Source of the DNA: Flavobacteriaceae bacterium UBA5544 | GTDB lineage: Bacteria; Bacteroidota; Bacteroidia; Flavobacteriales; Flavobacteriaceae | NCBI GenBank assembly: GCA_002426755.1 | Contig: DINI01000019.1 | Coordinates: forward strand, 93,560 to 157,559 | Reading direction: 5' to 3' | Length of the DNA stretch: 64,000 nucleotides | Shown here: positions 26,779 to 35,804 of the stretch, one piece after another | How the letters are laid out: each line of letters starts with the position of its first letter | Position numbering within the stretch: position 1 is the first letter of the stretch | The notes under the pieces: generated by a model | What the model saw: the letters and a program-made list of their open reading frames with translations, nothing else | What the model was told of the DNA's origin: nothing | The model's database searches: none | Position numbers and translations under genes: made by a program

Positions 26779-28758
26779 ATGAAAAATTTTACTATTAAAT
26801 TATTTGTTTTGTGTGTTGCACTAGGCTCTTTATCATTGAATGCACAAGATAAAAACGTGGTGCAAACTAGAGAATGTGCTACCGATGAGTACAACCAATT
26901 ATTGTTGCAAACTAACCCAAAAATGATGGGTAGTGATGCTTTTGAAAGAGAATTAGCTCCAAAAGTTGCAGCCATAAAAGCGCAAATGGCCTCTAACCCA
27001 CAAAGAGTTTTGCAATTTACAATTCCAGTAGTCGTTCATGTCATTCATAATGGAGAGCCTATTGGTACCGGAGCAAATATTTCAGACGCTCAAGTTATTT
27101 CTCAAATTCAAGTTTTGAATGAAGATTTTAGAAGAATGATTGGAACTCGTGGTTTTAACTCAAATCCAGTTGGTGCCGATGTGGAAGTAGAATTCTGCTT
27201 GGCGCAACAAACTCCAGATGGCTGTATAACCAATGGAATTGATAGAATTGATATGTCTTCAGTTAGCACAACATGGTCTGGTCCAGGTGGTAATACGGAT
27301 TCAGTATTAAAACCTGCAACTATTTGGGACTCTTCAAAATACATGAATATGTGGTCTGTTAATTTTTCTAGTAGTACATTATTAGGCTTTGCGCAATTTC
27401 CTGGAGGACCTGCAAATACAGACGGTGTTGTTTCTAATTATACATATTTTGGAAGTAATGATGCCCCTGGTGTCAACATCCCGGGAGTTTTTAATTTGGG
27501 ACGAACCATGACACACGAAGTTGGTCATTATTTAGGTTTATATCATACGTTCGAAGGCGGTTGTACTGGAAGTGTAGATACTGCTGGTGATTTTTGTTCT
27601 GACACGCCTCCAGTTGCAAGTGCAAACTCTAATGGAAGTGCTTGTGTTCCTAATAATTCGTGCTCAACCGATGTTCCAAATTTACCGGACATGATTGAAA
27701 ACTATATGGATTATACGACAGATGCTTGTATGAACATTTTTACCTTAGATCAAAAAGCTAGAGTTATAGCAGTTTTGAATGGCGTCAATAATAACAGACC
27801 GGATACAAGTAATTCCAATGTTTGTACACCACTTGCACCAGTGAACAATGATGTCAGTATTCAAGTTAATTCTTTGAATTCTAATGGTGCTTGCACTGGC
27901 AATTTTACTCCTAACGTTAGAGTTCAAAATTATGGAACTACATCTCTAACATCTGCAATCTTAACTTATAACGTAGATGGAGGTTCTAATTCTACATTTA
28001 ATTGGGTAGGCTCTTTAGCGAATGGTCAATTTGTAAATGTGGAGCTACCAGCTATTACTGTGACCAGTGGAGGTTCTCATACTTATAATATTTCCGCTTC
28101 AAGTCCAAATGGCAGTTCAGATCAAAGAGCATGTAACAATAGTGATGCTTTAAGTTTCGAGTCTACAAATTCATATCCTACAACTACTGAAATACGATTA
28201 AATATTATTCCAGATAATTATGGGGCTGAAATCCGTTGGACATTTAAAAGTGGTAATACCACTCTCTACAGTGGTGGCCCATACACCAATGGCAACACAA
28301 ACCCAATTAATCAAGTATTTCCTGTGAATCCAAACAATTGCTATACATTTACGATAACCGATTCAGCGGGAGATGGTATTTGTTGTGGGTTTGGTATCGG
28401 TTCTTACACACTTAAAACCGATAACAATACTACAATACGTTTAGGTGCTGATTATGGAGCTAGTGAGGTTACTCAAATCTCAACCATTGCTTTAGGGGTT
28501 GACGAGTATTTTGCAGACGGTAATGTATCATTATATCCTAATCCAACTTCAAATCAGTTGACTATTAAGGTAGGACAAACCAATGATTTACCTAATGGGT
28601 ATGAAATTTACAATATGCTGGGGCAATCCATCAATAAGAAAGAAATTTCAACAAATGCTGATATGACTATTGATGCTTCTGCGTTGAGTAATGGTATGTA
28701 TTTCATTAGAATTTCTAAAGATAATGCATCGGTAACATTGCCATTCATCAAAAAATAA
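26779..28758 (+). CDS. Secreted M43-type zinc metalloprotease with T9SS sorting domain
   Basis: A 659-aa protease related to the divergent neighbour in its catalytic half. The signal peptide is LFVLCVALGSLSLNAQ, and the catalytic motif is HEVGHYLGLYH (His246, Glu247, His250, His256) with Met-turn ENYMDY. The central part (about 370-560) has Ig/CARDB-like (VQNYGTTSLTSAILTYNVDG) and Cys-containing jelly-roll-like segments in place of the P-domain. The T9SS type A domain is near the end (VSLYPNPTSNQLTIKV ... NGMYFIRISKDN). I chose ATG 26779, which directly precedes the signal peptide; the frame is open back to 26698. Autonomous terminator downstream. Confidence 0.9.
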   Translation: MKNFTIKLFVLCVALGSLSLNAQDKNVVQTRECATDEYNQLLLQTNPKMMGSDAFERELAPKVAAIKAQMASNPQRVLQFTIPVVVHVIHNGEPIGTGANISDAQVISQIQVLNEDFRRMIGTRGFNSNPVGADVEVEFCLAQQTPDGCITNGIDRIDMSSVSTTWSGPGGNTDSVLKPATIWDSSKYMNMWSVNFSSSTLLGFAQFPGGPANTDGVVSNYTYFGSNDAPGVNIPGVFNLGRTMTHEVGHYLGLYHTFEGGCTGSVDTAGDFCSDTPPVASANSNGSACVPNNSCSTDVPNLPDMIENYMDYTTDACMNIFTLDQKARVIAVLNGVNNNRPDTSNSNVCTPLAPVNNDVSIQVNSLNSNGACTGNFTPNVRVQNYGTTSLTSAILTYNVDGGSNSTFNWVGSLANGQFVNVELPAITVTSGGSHTYNISASSPNGSSDQRACNNSDALSFESTNSYPTTTEIRLNIIPDNYGAEIRWTFKSGNTTLYSGGPYTNGNTNPINQVFPVNPNNCYTFTITDSAGDGICCGFGIGSYTLKTDNNTTIRLGADYGASEVTQISTIALGVDEYFADGNVSLYPNPTSNQLTIKVGQTNDLPNGYEIYNMLGQSINKKEISTNADMTIDASALSNGMYFIRISKDNASVTLPFIKK

Positions 28759-28781
28759 TAGTTACATTTATAACTTAAATG

Positions 28782-28814
28782 AAGAGGATTGAAAATTTCA
28801 ATCCTCTTTTTTTT
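28782..28814 (+). terminator. Intrinsic terminator after the second M43 protease
   Basis: AGAGGATTGAAA pairs with TTTCAATCCTCT across a minimal loop and is followed by a long T run. This is a strong terminator that isolates ribF from the protease gene. Confidence 0.85.
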
Positions 28815-28844
28815 TGAACTTTTAATAGGTATTTTTACAAAAAA

Positions 28845-29780
28845 TTGCTCTTGGAATTCCTTAAACCCTATAGTTCGCAAAACAACAGCTCTTCTGTGGT
28901 CACCATTGGGACCTTTGATGGTGTTCATATTGGCCATCAAAAAATTATCGGTCGTCTTATTAAAGTTGGCAAGGAAAAAGAATTAAAATCTGTCGTATTG
29001 ACGTTTTTCCCGCATCCAAGAATGGTCTTACAAAAACACTCGAATTTAAAATTATTGAACACCATCGAAGAGCGTGAAGCCATACTATCCTCTTTAGGAT
29101 TGGATCAAATGGTGATCAAAACATTCACTAAAGAGTTTGCAAATCTATCGGCTCATGATTTTGTAAAAACAGTCTTGGTGGATGCTCTGCATGCAAAACA
29201 TATCATTATCGGGTACGACCACCAATTTGGAAAAGACAGAAGTGCCAATATTGATGATTTGAAAGCGTTTGGAAAAGAGTTTGGATTTGAGGTTGAAGAA
29301 ATTTCAGCACAAGACGTCAAGGATGTTTCGGTTAGTTCCACTAAAATCAGGACCGCGCTTCAGGAAGGAGATATTATCACTGCTAATGCTTATTTGGGGT
29401 ATCCTTATTTTTTGACAGGAAAAGTTATAAAAGGAAAGGGATTAGGCAAACAAATCGGATTTCCTACTGCAAATATTCATATTGAAGAAGATTATAAATT
29501 GATACCAAAAGACGGCGTATATCTTGTGAAGGGAATTCTTAAAGAAAAAACACTGTTTGGCATGATGAATATTGGTCACAATCCAACGGTTGGCGGCATA
29601 CATCAATCCATTGAGGTGCATTTTTTTGATTTTGAAACTAACATCTATAATGAAAGTATAAGAATTGAATTTCTAGAACGACTTCGTGACGAACATAAAT
29701 TTGCATCCTTGGAATTATTACAAGAACAGCTGAAAAAAGATAAAGTGAACGCTGAAAAACTCTTAAACGCTAATGGTTAA
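28845..29780 (+). CDS. ribF: Bifunctional riboflavin kinase / FAD synthetase
   Basis: A 311-aa enzyme that makes FMN and then FAD. The N-terminal nucleotidyltransferase domain has TIGTFDGVHIGHQKI and IIGYDHQFGKDR. The C-terminal flavokinase domain has GKGLGKQIGFPTANI and IGHNPTVGG. The start is unclear: no ATG precedes the conserved core, and TTG at 28845 or 28851 are the candidates (28845 used). Its end overlaps the HTTM gene by 8 nt. ribF, HTTM and serS are successive, an arrangement I recall in Flavobacteriaceae. Confidence 0.95.
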   Translation: MLLEFLKPYSSQNNSSSVVTIGTFDGVHIGHQKIIGRLIKVGKEKELKSVVLTFFPHPRMVLQKHSNLKLLNTIEEREAILSSLGLDQMVIKTFTKEFANLSAHDFVKTVLVDALHAKHIIIGYDHQFGKDRSANIDDLKAFGKEFGFEVEEISAQDVKDVSVSSTKIRTALQEGDIITANAYLGYPYFLTGKVIKGKGLGKQIGFPTANIHIEEDYKLIPKDGVYLVKGILKEKTLFGMMNIGHNPTVGGIHQSIEVHFFDFETNIYNESIRIEFLERLRDEHKFASLELLQEQLKKDKVNAEKLLNANG

Positions 29781-31128
29781 ATTTCTTTTCAAACGTATAG
29801 ACAACAGTGCTCTGATTATTTTTCGAATTATTTTCGGACTGCTCATCTTTTTGGAAAGTGTAGGTGCCATTTTTACGGGTTGGTTAGAACGTAATTTGAT
29901 TCAACCAAAATTTACATTTTCATTTATAGGTTTTGAATGGCTACAGCCGCTTCCCGGTAATTGGATGTTTGTTTTTTATGCTCTTATGGGGGTTTTTGGA
30001 TTGCTCATCATGGTTGGTTACAAATACCGATTCAGCATGATTGCGTTTACGTTGATGTGGACCGCTACCTATTTAATGCAAAAATCATCTTATAACAATC
30101 ATTATTATCTATTGATACTTTTGAGCGCCATTATGGTGTTTCAACCTGCAAACAGATATTGTTCAATCGATGCAAAACTAAAACCGAGCATTAAAGATAT
30201 TTCCATGCCACAATGGTGTACTATGGTTTTTATTTTACAGATGTTCATTGTATATTCCTACGCTTCCATTGCCAAAATGTATCCAGATTGGCTGGATACC
30301 TCGGTCATAGAGGTGATTATGCGAGGCAAAAAAGATTATGTATTGGTCGGAGAATTGCTCCAACAAAAATGGATGCACTATTTCATCACCTATGGAGGTC
30401 TTTTATTTGATGGATTGATCATTCCATTGTTACTTTATAAACCCACTCGAAAATGGGCATTTTTTATATCCCTATTTTTTCACTTGTTCAATTCATTTAT
30501 TTTCCAAGTTGGTATTTTTCCTTACCTATCCATTGCTTTTGCCTTGTTCTTTTTTGAACCTGAAACCGTTCGAAGGCTATTCTTGAAACGGAAACCTATT
30601 TACGACAAGCATGAAATCATCGTACCGAGCTATAAAACTCCTTTCATGGCTGTTTTTGTACTGTATTTTATCATTCAAATCGGTTTACCGCTTCGTCATT
30701 GGTTTTTTAAGGATAATGTCCTCTGGACCGAAGAAGGCCACAGATTATCATGGCGAATGATGTTGCGTTCCAAAAGTGGTTCTACATCCTATAAAGTGAT
30801 TGATGCGAAAACGAATGTTCAAATTCCTATTAATTTAGATGATTATCTCACCAAAAACCAACAACGCACCGCCAGTACAAAACCCGATGTGATTTGGCAA
30901 TTTGCACAACATCTAAAAAAGGATTTCGCCAAAAAAGGTATTGACGTCAAGGTCTTTGTCAATGCTCATGTTAGAGTTAATAACAATAAACTTCAACGTT
31001 TAATCGATCCAGAAGTTGATCTTGCAAATGTAGAATGGGAACCTCTAAAGCATAGTGATTGGTTGTTACCTTTTGACCAAGAAGAAATGTTTAAAGAAAG
31101 AGAGAAAAGAATAGAGAGAAAAGAATAG
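29773..31128 (+). CDS. HTTM-domain protein (vitamin K-dependent gamma-carboxylase-like)
   Basis: A 451-aa membrane protein with the horizontally transferred transmembrane (HTTM) domain: IDNSALIIFRIIFGLLIFLE, WMFVFYALMGVFGLLIMVG, YNNHYYLLILLSAIMVFQ and AFFISLFFHLFNSFIFQVG. A long soluble C-terminal part (about 320-440) resembles the VKG carboxylase extension (WTEEGHRLSWRMMLRSKSG). Animal homologs gamma-carboxylate Glu using vitamin K; the role of bacterial copies is unsettled. The last residues (KEREKRIERKE) and the stop codon are encoded by a dispersed purine-rich repeat, so the C-terminus may have been extended by it. Confidence 0.87.
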   Translation: MVKFLFKRIDNSALIIFRIIFGLLIFLESVGAIFTGWLERNLIQPKFTFSFIGFEWLQPLPGNWMFVFYALMGVFGLLIMVGYKYRFSMIAFTLMWTATYLMQKSSYNNHYYLLILLSAIMVFQPANRYCSIDAKLKPSIKDISMPQWCTMVFILQMFIVYSYASIAKMYPDWLDTSVIEVIMRGKKDYVLVGELLQQKWMHYFITYGGLLFDGLIIPLLLYKPTRKWAFFISLFFHLFNSFIFQVGIFPYLSIAFALFFFEPETVRRLFLKRKPIYDKHEIIVPSYKTPFMAVFVLYFIIQIGLPLRHWFFKDNVLWTEEGHRLSWRMMLRSKSGSTSYKVIDAKTNVQIPINLDDYLTKNQQRTASTKPDVIWQFAQHLKKDFAKKGIDVKVFVNAHVRVNNNKLQRLIDPEVDLANVEWEPLKHSDWLLPFDQEEMFKEREKRIERKE

Positions 31129-31133
31129 AGACG
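31105..31133 (+). repeat. Purine-rich 29-bp repeat, copy A
   Basis: This sequence, two AAAAGAATAGAGA-like units followed by CG, is identical over 29 nt to 35647-35675. It encodes the last codons and stop of the HTTM gene and runs into the serS leader. Confidence 0.7.
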
Positions 31134-31213
31134 GATGACAGGGCACGGACAGCTGAAGTTTGAATTTTACTGAAAACTGCCATTGCGACGGTCAACTTTC
31201 CAAAAAAACTCGC

Positions 31214-31221
31214 TACTTTTG
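31214..31221 (+). promoter_or_regulatory. Probable serS -7 promoter box
   Basis: TACTTTTG fits TAnnTTTG and lies 18 nt upstream of the serS ATG. No convincing TTG was found at the expected -33 spacing, so the call rests on the -7 box and its position alone. Confidence 0.4.
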
Positions 31222-31238
31222 CCTTCAAATTAAACACT

Positions 31239-32507
31239 ATGTTACAAGTACCTTTTATAAGAGATAATAAGGAAGCCGTTATCAAAGGTTTGGCAAAGCG
31301 AAATATCGACGCCAGTCAAATGATTGACGAAGTCATTTCGTTGGATGAAGATAGACGCAGTCTGCAAACGCAACTGGATTCTGTTTTGGCGGAATCAAAT
31401 AGTCTGTCAAAAGAAATTGGCAACTTGTACAAATCAGGTGAGGCCGTAAAGGCCAATCAATTAAAGGAAAAAACGGTTCAATTAAAAGAAGATTCTAAAA
31501 CACTTGGCGACCAACTAGATGCCAAAGTTGAAGCTTTGAATCAATTACTGTACAAAATTCCAAACGTACCTTGTTCTTTAGTACCCGCTGGAAGTTCTGA
31601 AACCGACAACGAGGAAGTTTTTAGAGAAGGCGAAATTCCTGTGCTGCATACAGATGCACAACCTCACTGGGAACTTGCCAAAAAATATGACATCATAGAT
31701 TTTGAATTGGGCAATAAAATCACTGGAGCAGGTTTCCCTGTCTATAAAGGGAAAGGTGCTAGATTGCAACGTGCTTTGATAGCTTATTTTCTAGATAAAA
31801 ACACTGCTGCTGGATACACCGAGTATCAACTGCCGCATTTGGTAAATGAAGCATCAGGATTTGGAACGGGTCAATTACCAGACAAAGAAGGTCAAATGTA
31901 CCATGTCACCGAAGACAACCTATATTTAATTCCAACGGCCGAGGTTCCTGGAACCAATATCTTTAGAGATGAATTGCTCAATGAAAGTGACTTGCCTATC
32001 GGAATTACAGGTTATACCCCATGTTTCCGACGTGAGGCAGGAAGTTACGGTGCCCATGTGAGAGGTTTGAATCGATTGCACCAATTTGACAAAGTCGAAA
32101 TCTTACGAATTGAGCATCCAACCCGTTCTTATGATGCACTTGACGAAATGGTAGCTCACGTGAAAACTATTTTACAAGAATTAAAACTTCCATATAGAAT
32201 TTTACGTCTGTGTGGAGGTGATTTAGGATTTACTTCAGCCCTGACTTATGATTTTGAAGTATTTTCAACGGCTCAAGACCGATGGCTTGAAATTTCATCT
32301 GTATCCAATTTTGAAACGTTTCAGGCCAATCGCTTAAAATTGCGATTCAAAAATTCTGAAGGAAAAAATGAATTGGCACATACACTTAATGGAAGCTCTC
32401 TTGCACTTCCACGAGTTCTTGCGGGAATTTTAGAGAATTATCAGACGGAAGAAGGTATCAAAATACCAGAGGTCTTGATTCCTTATACAGGGTTTGATAA
32501 AATTTAA
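31239..32507 (+). CDS. serS: Serine--tRNA ligase
   Basis: A 422-aa class II synthetase that charges tRNA-Ser. The N-terminal tRNA-binding coiled coil (about 25-105; LQTQLDSVLAESNSLSKEIG) is followed by the class II core. LIPTAEVPGTN and the motif 2 region PCFRREAGSYG...RGLNRLHQFDKVEI are present, as is motif 3 TLNGSSLALPRVLAGILENY. The length is normal. It follows ribF-HTTM but has its own probable -7 box, and a long hairpin terminator lies behind it. Confidence 0.98.
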   Translation: MLQVPFIRDNKEAVIKGLAKRNIDASQMIDEVISLDEDRRSLQTQLDSVLAESNSLSKEIGNLYKSGEAVKANQLKEKTVQLKEDSKTLGDQLDAKVEALNQLLYKIPNVPCSLVPAGSSETDNEEVFREGEIPVLHTDAQPHWELAKKYDIIDFELGNKITGAGFPVYKGKGARLQRALIAYFLDKNTAAGYTEYQLPHLVNEASGFGTGQLPDKEGQMYHVTEDNLYLIPTAEVPGTNIFRDELLNESDLPIGITGYTPCFRREAGSYGAHVRGLNRLHQFDKVEILRIEHPTRSYDALDEMVAHVKTILQELKLPYRILRLCGGDLGFTSALTYDFEVFSTAQDRWLEISSVSNFETFQANRLKLRFKNSEGKNELAHTLNGSSLALPRVLAGILENYQTEEGIKIPEVLIPYTGFDKI

Positions 32508-32528
32508 TTTGTAGGAATTTTACTTATT

Positions 32529-32580
32529 AAAATCGTTGAAATGCTAAAATTTTAGTTCATTCAACGATTTTATTTTATTT
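32529..32580 (+). terminator. Long hairpin terminator after serS
   Basis: AAAATCGTTGAA (32529-32540) pairs with TTCAACGATTTT (32560-32571). The loop holds a second self-complementary segment, CTAAAATTTTAG (32544-32555). A T-rich tract (TATTTTATTTTC) follows. Confidence 0.8.
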
Positions 32581-32643
32581 TCTTTTGTTTTATCATAAAA
32601 ATTTTTGATGTTCGTAGTGTTATTTAAAAAACCTACTTATATC

Positions 32644-32712
32644 ATGAAAAACATAATGCGCCTTGTTTTGCTTGCATCTTTAGTTGTAATGGTAAGTAAA
32701 ATTTTATTTTAG
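32644..32712 (+). CDS. Possible 22-aa hydrophobic small protein or signal-peptide remnant
   Basis: A short frame with ATG 32644 encodes MKNIMRLVLLASLVVMVSK and three more residues. It looks like the signal segment of a secreted or lipoprotein cut short by a stop codon, or a single-helix membrane peptide. It stands alone between the serS terminator and a strong terminator at 32817. The rest of the 399-nt gap (32508-32906) carries no other recognisable gene. The frame may be incidental to a small RNA. Confidence 0.35.
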   Translation: MKNIMRLVLLASLVVMVSKILF

Positions 32713-32816
32713 AAACTCTCTTTTGCTTCCTAAAGAAGCCAAAACATAAAAATGCCCAAGCAGAATAATTGAATCATTTTAAAAGTAATGGTTAATAGCA
32801 CATTTATTTTGATGGT

Positions 32817-32849
32817 AATGCCTGGATGAACGTCCAGGCATTTTTTTTA
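32817..32849 (+). terminator. Strong intrinsic terminator upstream of the TPR gene
   Basis: AATGCCTGGA (32817-32826) pairs perfectly with TCCAGGCATT (32833-32842) across a 6-nt loop, followed by seven or more T. It ends a transcript that begins after serS and contains only the small frame at 32644. Confidence 0.85.
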
Positions 32850-32906
32850 TCATATCATTCACAATAAGAAACTGTCTCATTTGTTATATTTACATAAATT
32901 CATCGC

Positions 32907-34685
32907 ATGAACAAACCGTTTCTCATCTTCTGTTTATTATTTAGCAGTTTACTTTTTGCCCAAAGTGAACAGCTATCTGATGACTATTTCAAACGTGGTG
33001 AATTTGAAAAAGCACTTATTGGCTACAAGCAATTATATCAAAAAAACCCTTCCAACAATAACTTTCTGTTCCAACTCATAAAGACACATCAGCAATTAAA
33101 ACAATATGATGCGGTCCAACAATTACTCTCTGAAAAGATCTTGAGCAACGAAAACCCACAGCTTTTGGTCGAATTGGGATATAATTATCAGCTTCAAGAC
33201 AGTATGGACTTGGCAAAAAAATATTATAATGATGCTTTCGCAAAAATTGAAGAAAACCCTAACTATGTCTTTGGGATAGCCAATCAACTTGAAGAGCATT
33301 CTTTATTGGAGGAGGCCATCAAAGTTTATAAAAAAGGGATGGAACTCACCCCAAATCTTAATTTTAATATTCAGCTGGCACAAATCTATGGTGAACAGGG
33401 AAACGTGGAGGAAATGTTTTCCAATTATATCGATTATATTGAAACCAAACCAGCCTTCATCAACCAGGCCAAGCGCGCATTCAGCGATTTCGTTTCCGAA
33501 AACAAGGAGAATGAAAACAATATCATTTTAAAGAAATTATTACTGAAGAAATTGCAATCACAACCCAATGATTATTGGTACGAATTGTTAAGTTGGATGT
33601 TTGTCCAAGAAAAGGAATATTCAAAATCCTTCACACAAGAAAAAGCACTTTACAAAAGAAATCCAGAAAGTTTAAGTCGAATCATTGAGTTGGCCATAAT
33701 GGCTCATGGCGAGAAACAAGATGAAACCGCCACAGATATATTCAATTTTGTACTCGAGACAGCTCAAGATGTTGATACAAAACTATTGGCAAACCAATAT
33801 CTTTTAGACATTGAAGTCGAAAATGCATCTGAAAAAGATTATGAATCCATCAACAACAAATATCTAGATATTTTCAAACGATACGGCACATACGAGCAAA
33901 CCCTTTCATTACAAATTTCTTACGGGAATTTTTTGGCTTTCTATCTCAAAAAACCTCAAGAAGGAAGTGATTTTCTAAAGAAAAGCCTGCAACTCAACAT
34001 TCCTCCTTTTCAAGAAGCAAGTGTGAAGTTAAAATTGGGCGACATCCTAGTTTTACAAGAAAAATTTAATGAAGCTTTGATATATTATTCGCAGATTCAG
34101 GCCAATTTAAAAAACAGTACCATTTCACAGGAAGCACGTTTTAAGGTGGCAAAAACCAGTTATTACAAAGGGGATTTTGATTGGGCAGAATCACAATTAA
34201 AAATTCTAAAAGCTTCCACCTCGCAACTCATCGCAAACGACGCCCTTGATTTGAAGTTGCTCATTTCAGATAATAAATATGAAGACTCACTTCATGTTGC
34301 CTTAAAATTATACGCTAAAGCAGATTTGCTTGCTTTTCAGAATAGAACTGACGAAGCGATTAGCCTTTTGGACCAAATCCTAACCGAGCACAAGGGTGAA
34401 AGCATAGAGGACGAAGCGTTGCTAAAACAAGCCCAATTATTTGAAAAGAAAAAACAATACGAAAAAGCTGTTACCAATTATCAATCCATCATTGCTAATT
34501 ATTCCGAAGACATCCTAGCAGACGATGCGTTGTATTTTTTAGCAGAATTGTACAATAATCAATTAGCAGAACCAGAAAAAGCCAAAGAACTCTACGAACA
34601 AATCATTTTTAAGCACGAGGACAGCATCTACTCGGTAGAAGCCCGTAAGAAGTTCAGAATGTTGCGGGGTGATGCCATAAATTAG
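32907..34685 (+). CDS. Secreted/periplasmic tetratricopeptide-repeat protein
   Basis: A 592-aa protein with signal peptide FLIFCLLFSSLLFAQ and TPR helices along its whole length. Examples are DDYFKRGEFEKALIGYKQLY near the start, FNEALIYYSQIQANL in the middle, and KKQYEKAVTNYQSIIANY and AEPEKAKELYEQIIFKHED at the end. The C-terminal units resemble the YbgF/BamD-type periplasmic TPR. It is probably a scaffold in the envelope; the partner is unknown. It is preceded by a strong terminator, so it starts its own transcript; small genes for a GNAT and a DUF4286 protein follow. Confidence 0.85.
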   Translation: MNKPFLIFCLLFSSLLFAQSEQLSDDYFKRGEFEKALIGYKQLYQKNPSNNNFLFQLIKTHQQLKQYDAVQQLLSEKILSNENPQLLVELGYNYQLQDSMDLAKKYYNDAFAKIEENPNYVFGIANQLEEHSLLEEAIKVYKKGMELTPNLNFNIQLAQIYGEQGNVEEMFSNYIDYIETKPAFINQAKRAFSDFVSENKENENNIILKKLLLKKLQSQPNDYWYELLSWMFVQEKEYSKSFTQEKALYKRNPESLSRIIELAIMAHGEKQDETATDIFNFVLETAQDVDTKLLANQYLLDIEVENASEKDYESINNKYLDIFKRYGTYEQTLSLQISYGNFLAFYLKKPQEGSDFLKKSLQLNIPPFQEASVKLKLGDILVLQEKFNEALIYYSQIQANLKNSTISQEARFKVAKTSYYKGDFDWAESQLKILKASTSQLIANDALDLKLLISDNKYEDSLHVALKLYAKADLLAFQNRTDEAISLLDQILTEHKGESIEDEALLKQAQLFEKKKQYEKAVTNYQSIIANYSEDILADDALYFLAELYNNQLAEPEKAKELYEQIIFKHEDSIYSVEARKKFRMLRGDAIN

Positions 34686-34792
34686 TTGGCAGTGTTCAGT
34701 AAAAGTTTCCAATCATTAATAAAATGGCAGTAACCTGTGTACATGTATAATATCATTAAAAATAGGGTGCAGTGTTTACACTTTAACAATTT

Positions 34793-35305
34793 ATGAACAT
34801 CGCAGAAACGGATCGACTTCTCATTTCAGAATTCACTTTGGAGGACGCGCCATTCTTTATGGAATTGGTCAACACTCCAAATTGGCTCAAATATATAGGA
34901 GATAGAAATGTTAAAACGGTGGAAGACGCAAAAAATCGTATAGAGACGGGACATCTTAAAAGTTACAAAACCCATCGTTTCGGTTTTTATAAATTGCTTT
35001 TAAAAGACGAAGGCAACAAACCTATTGGCACTTGTGGACTCATTAAACGAGATACATTAGAACACGTGGATATCGGTTTTGCCATGCTTCCAGAATATGA
35101 GAGAAAAGGATTTGGCTATGAAGCTTCGATTGCCATTATGGATTTGGCCAAGAATAAATTTAAGCTAAAAAAAATCGTAGCCATCACTTTAGAAAACAAT
35201 TTGAATTCCATCACTTTATTGAAAAAATTAGGCTTGGTGTATGAAAAAACCGTAAAACCTTTTGACGACGATGAAGAACTCCTGTTATTTGCAAAAACAT
35301 TTTAA
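34793..35305 (+). CDS. GNAT acetyltransferase (RimJ/RimL type)
   Basis: A 170-aa acetyltransferase of the RimJ/RimL-like GNAT group. It begins with TDRLLISEFTLEDAPFFMEL. The acetyl-CoA binding region is MLPEYERKGFGYEASIAIMD, and the helical end is ENNLNSITLLKKLGLVYEKT. The acceptor substrate is unknown. It lies 107 nt after the TPR gene and 15 nt before the DUF4286 gene, probably an operon. Confidence 0.9.
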   Translation: MNIAETDRLLISEFTLEDAPFFMELVNTPNWLKYIGDRNVKTVEDAKNRIETGHLKSYKTHRFGFYKLLLKDEGNKPIGTCGLIKRDTLEHVDIGFAMLPEYERKGFGYEASIAIMDLAKNKFKLKKIVAITLENNLNSITLLKKLGLVYEKTVKPFDDDEELLLFAKTF

Positions 35306-35320
35306 AATAGATCCATCATC

Positions 35321-35641
35321 ATGATTATATACAACGTTACTTCCAATATTGATAAAGCAGTTCACGACCAATGGCTTGTTTGGATAAAAGAACATATTCC
35401 CCAAGTTTTATCCACAGGATGTTTTACAGAAGCAAAACTTACAAAAGTATTGGTTGAAGAAGACCAAGGAGTAACCTATTCCGTTCAATATAGAGCAAAA
35501 TCAAGAGAGGATTTGGAGCGTTATTACTCAATATATGCTGATGCTTTAAGGAATGATGCTTTAAAACATTTTTCTGATAAAGTACTTTCATTTAGAACTG
35601 AATTAGAAGTTATAGATGAATATTCAGTTACGTTTGATTGA
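35321..35641 (+). CDS. DUF4286 family protein
   Basis: A 106-aa small cytoplasmic protein of the DUF4286 family, which is frequent in Bacteroidota. It looks like a ferredoxin-like alpha/beta fold (IIYNVTSNIDKAVHDQWLVW, then TYSVQYRAKSREDLERYY). No function is known and no catalytic motif is visible. It follows the GNAT gene by 15 nt. A purine-rich repeat starts 5 nt after its stop codon. Confidence 0.85.
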   Translation: MIIYNVTSNIDKAVHDQWLVWIKEHIPQVLSTGCFTEAKLTKVLVEEDQGVTYSVQYRAKSREDLERYYSIYADALRNDALKHFSDKVLSFRTELEVIDEYSVTFD

Positions 35642-35646
35642 ATGGA

Positions 35647-35675
35647 AAAAGAATAGAGAGAAAAGAATAGAGACG
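35647..35675 (+). repeat. Purine-rich 29-bp repeat, copy B
   Basis: Identical over 29 nt to 31105-31133. It is followed by a hairpin, AGACGTAAG with CTTATGTCT (35671-35689). It begins just after the DUF4286 stop codon, and the remaining leader up to rsmA has no gene. Confidence 0.7.
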
Positions 35676-35804
35676 TAAGACTTATGTCTTTAAATCGAAT
35701 TGACTCATTTTTATCTGCCTCTCTCCGACTTTGCCAGCAAATCTTCCTATCTTCGTGTTTCAGGCTTCCAACTTCAACCTATAACAAAAAACATTCGTGT
35801 ATTC

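Noticed and set aside
35700..35804. The longer N-terminus of RsmA
   Set aside because: The extra 35 codons precede the conserved KKHLGQHF start by too much and read like intergenic sequence; GTG 35805 fits the family better.
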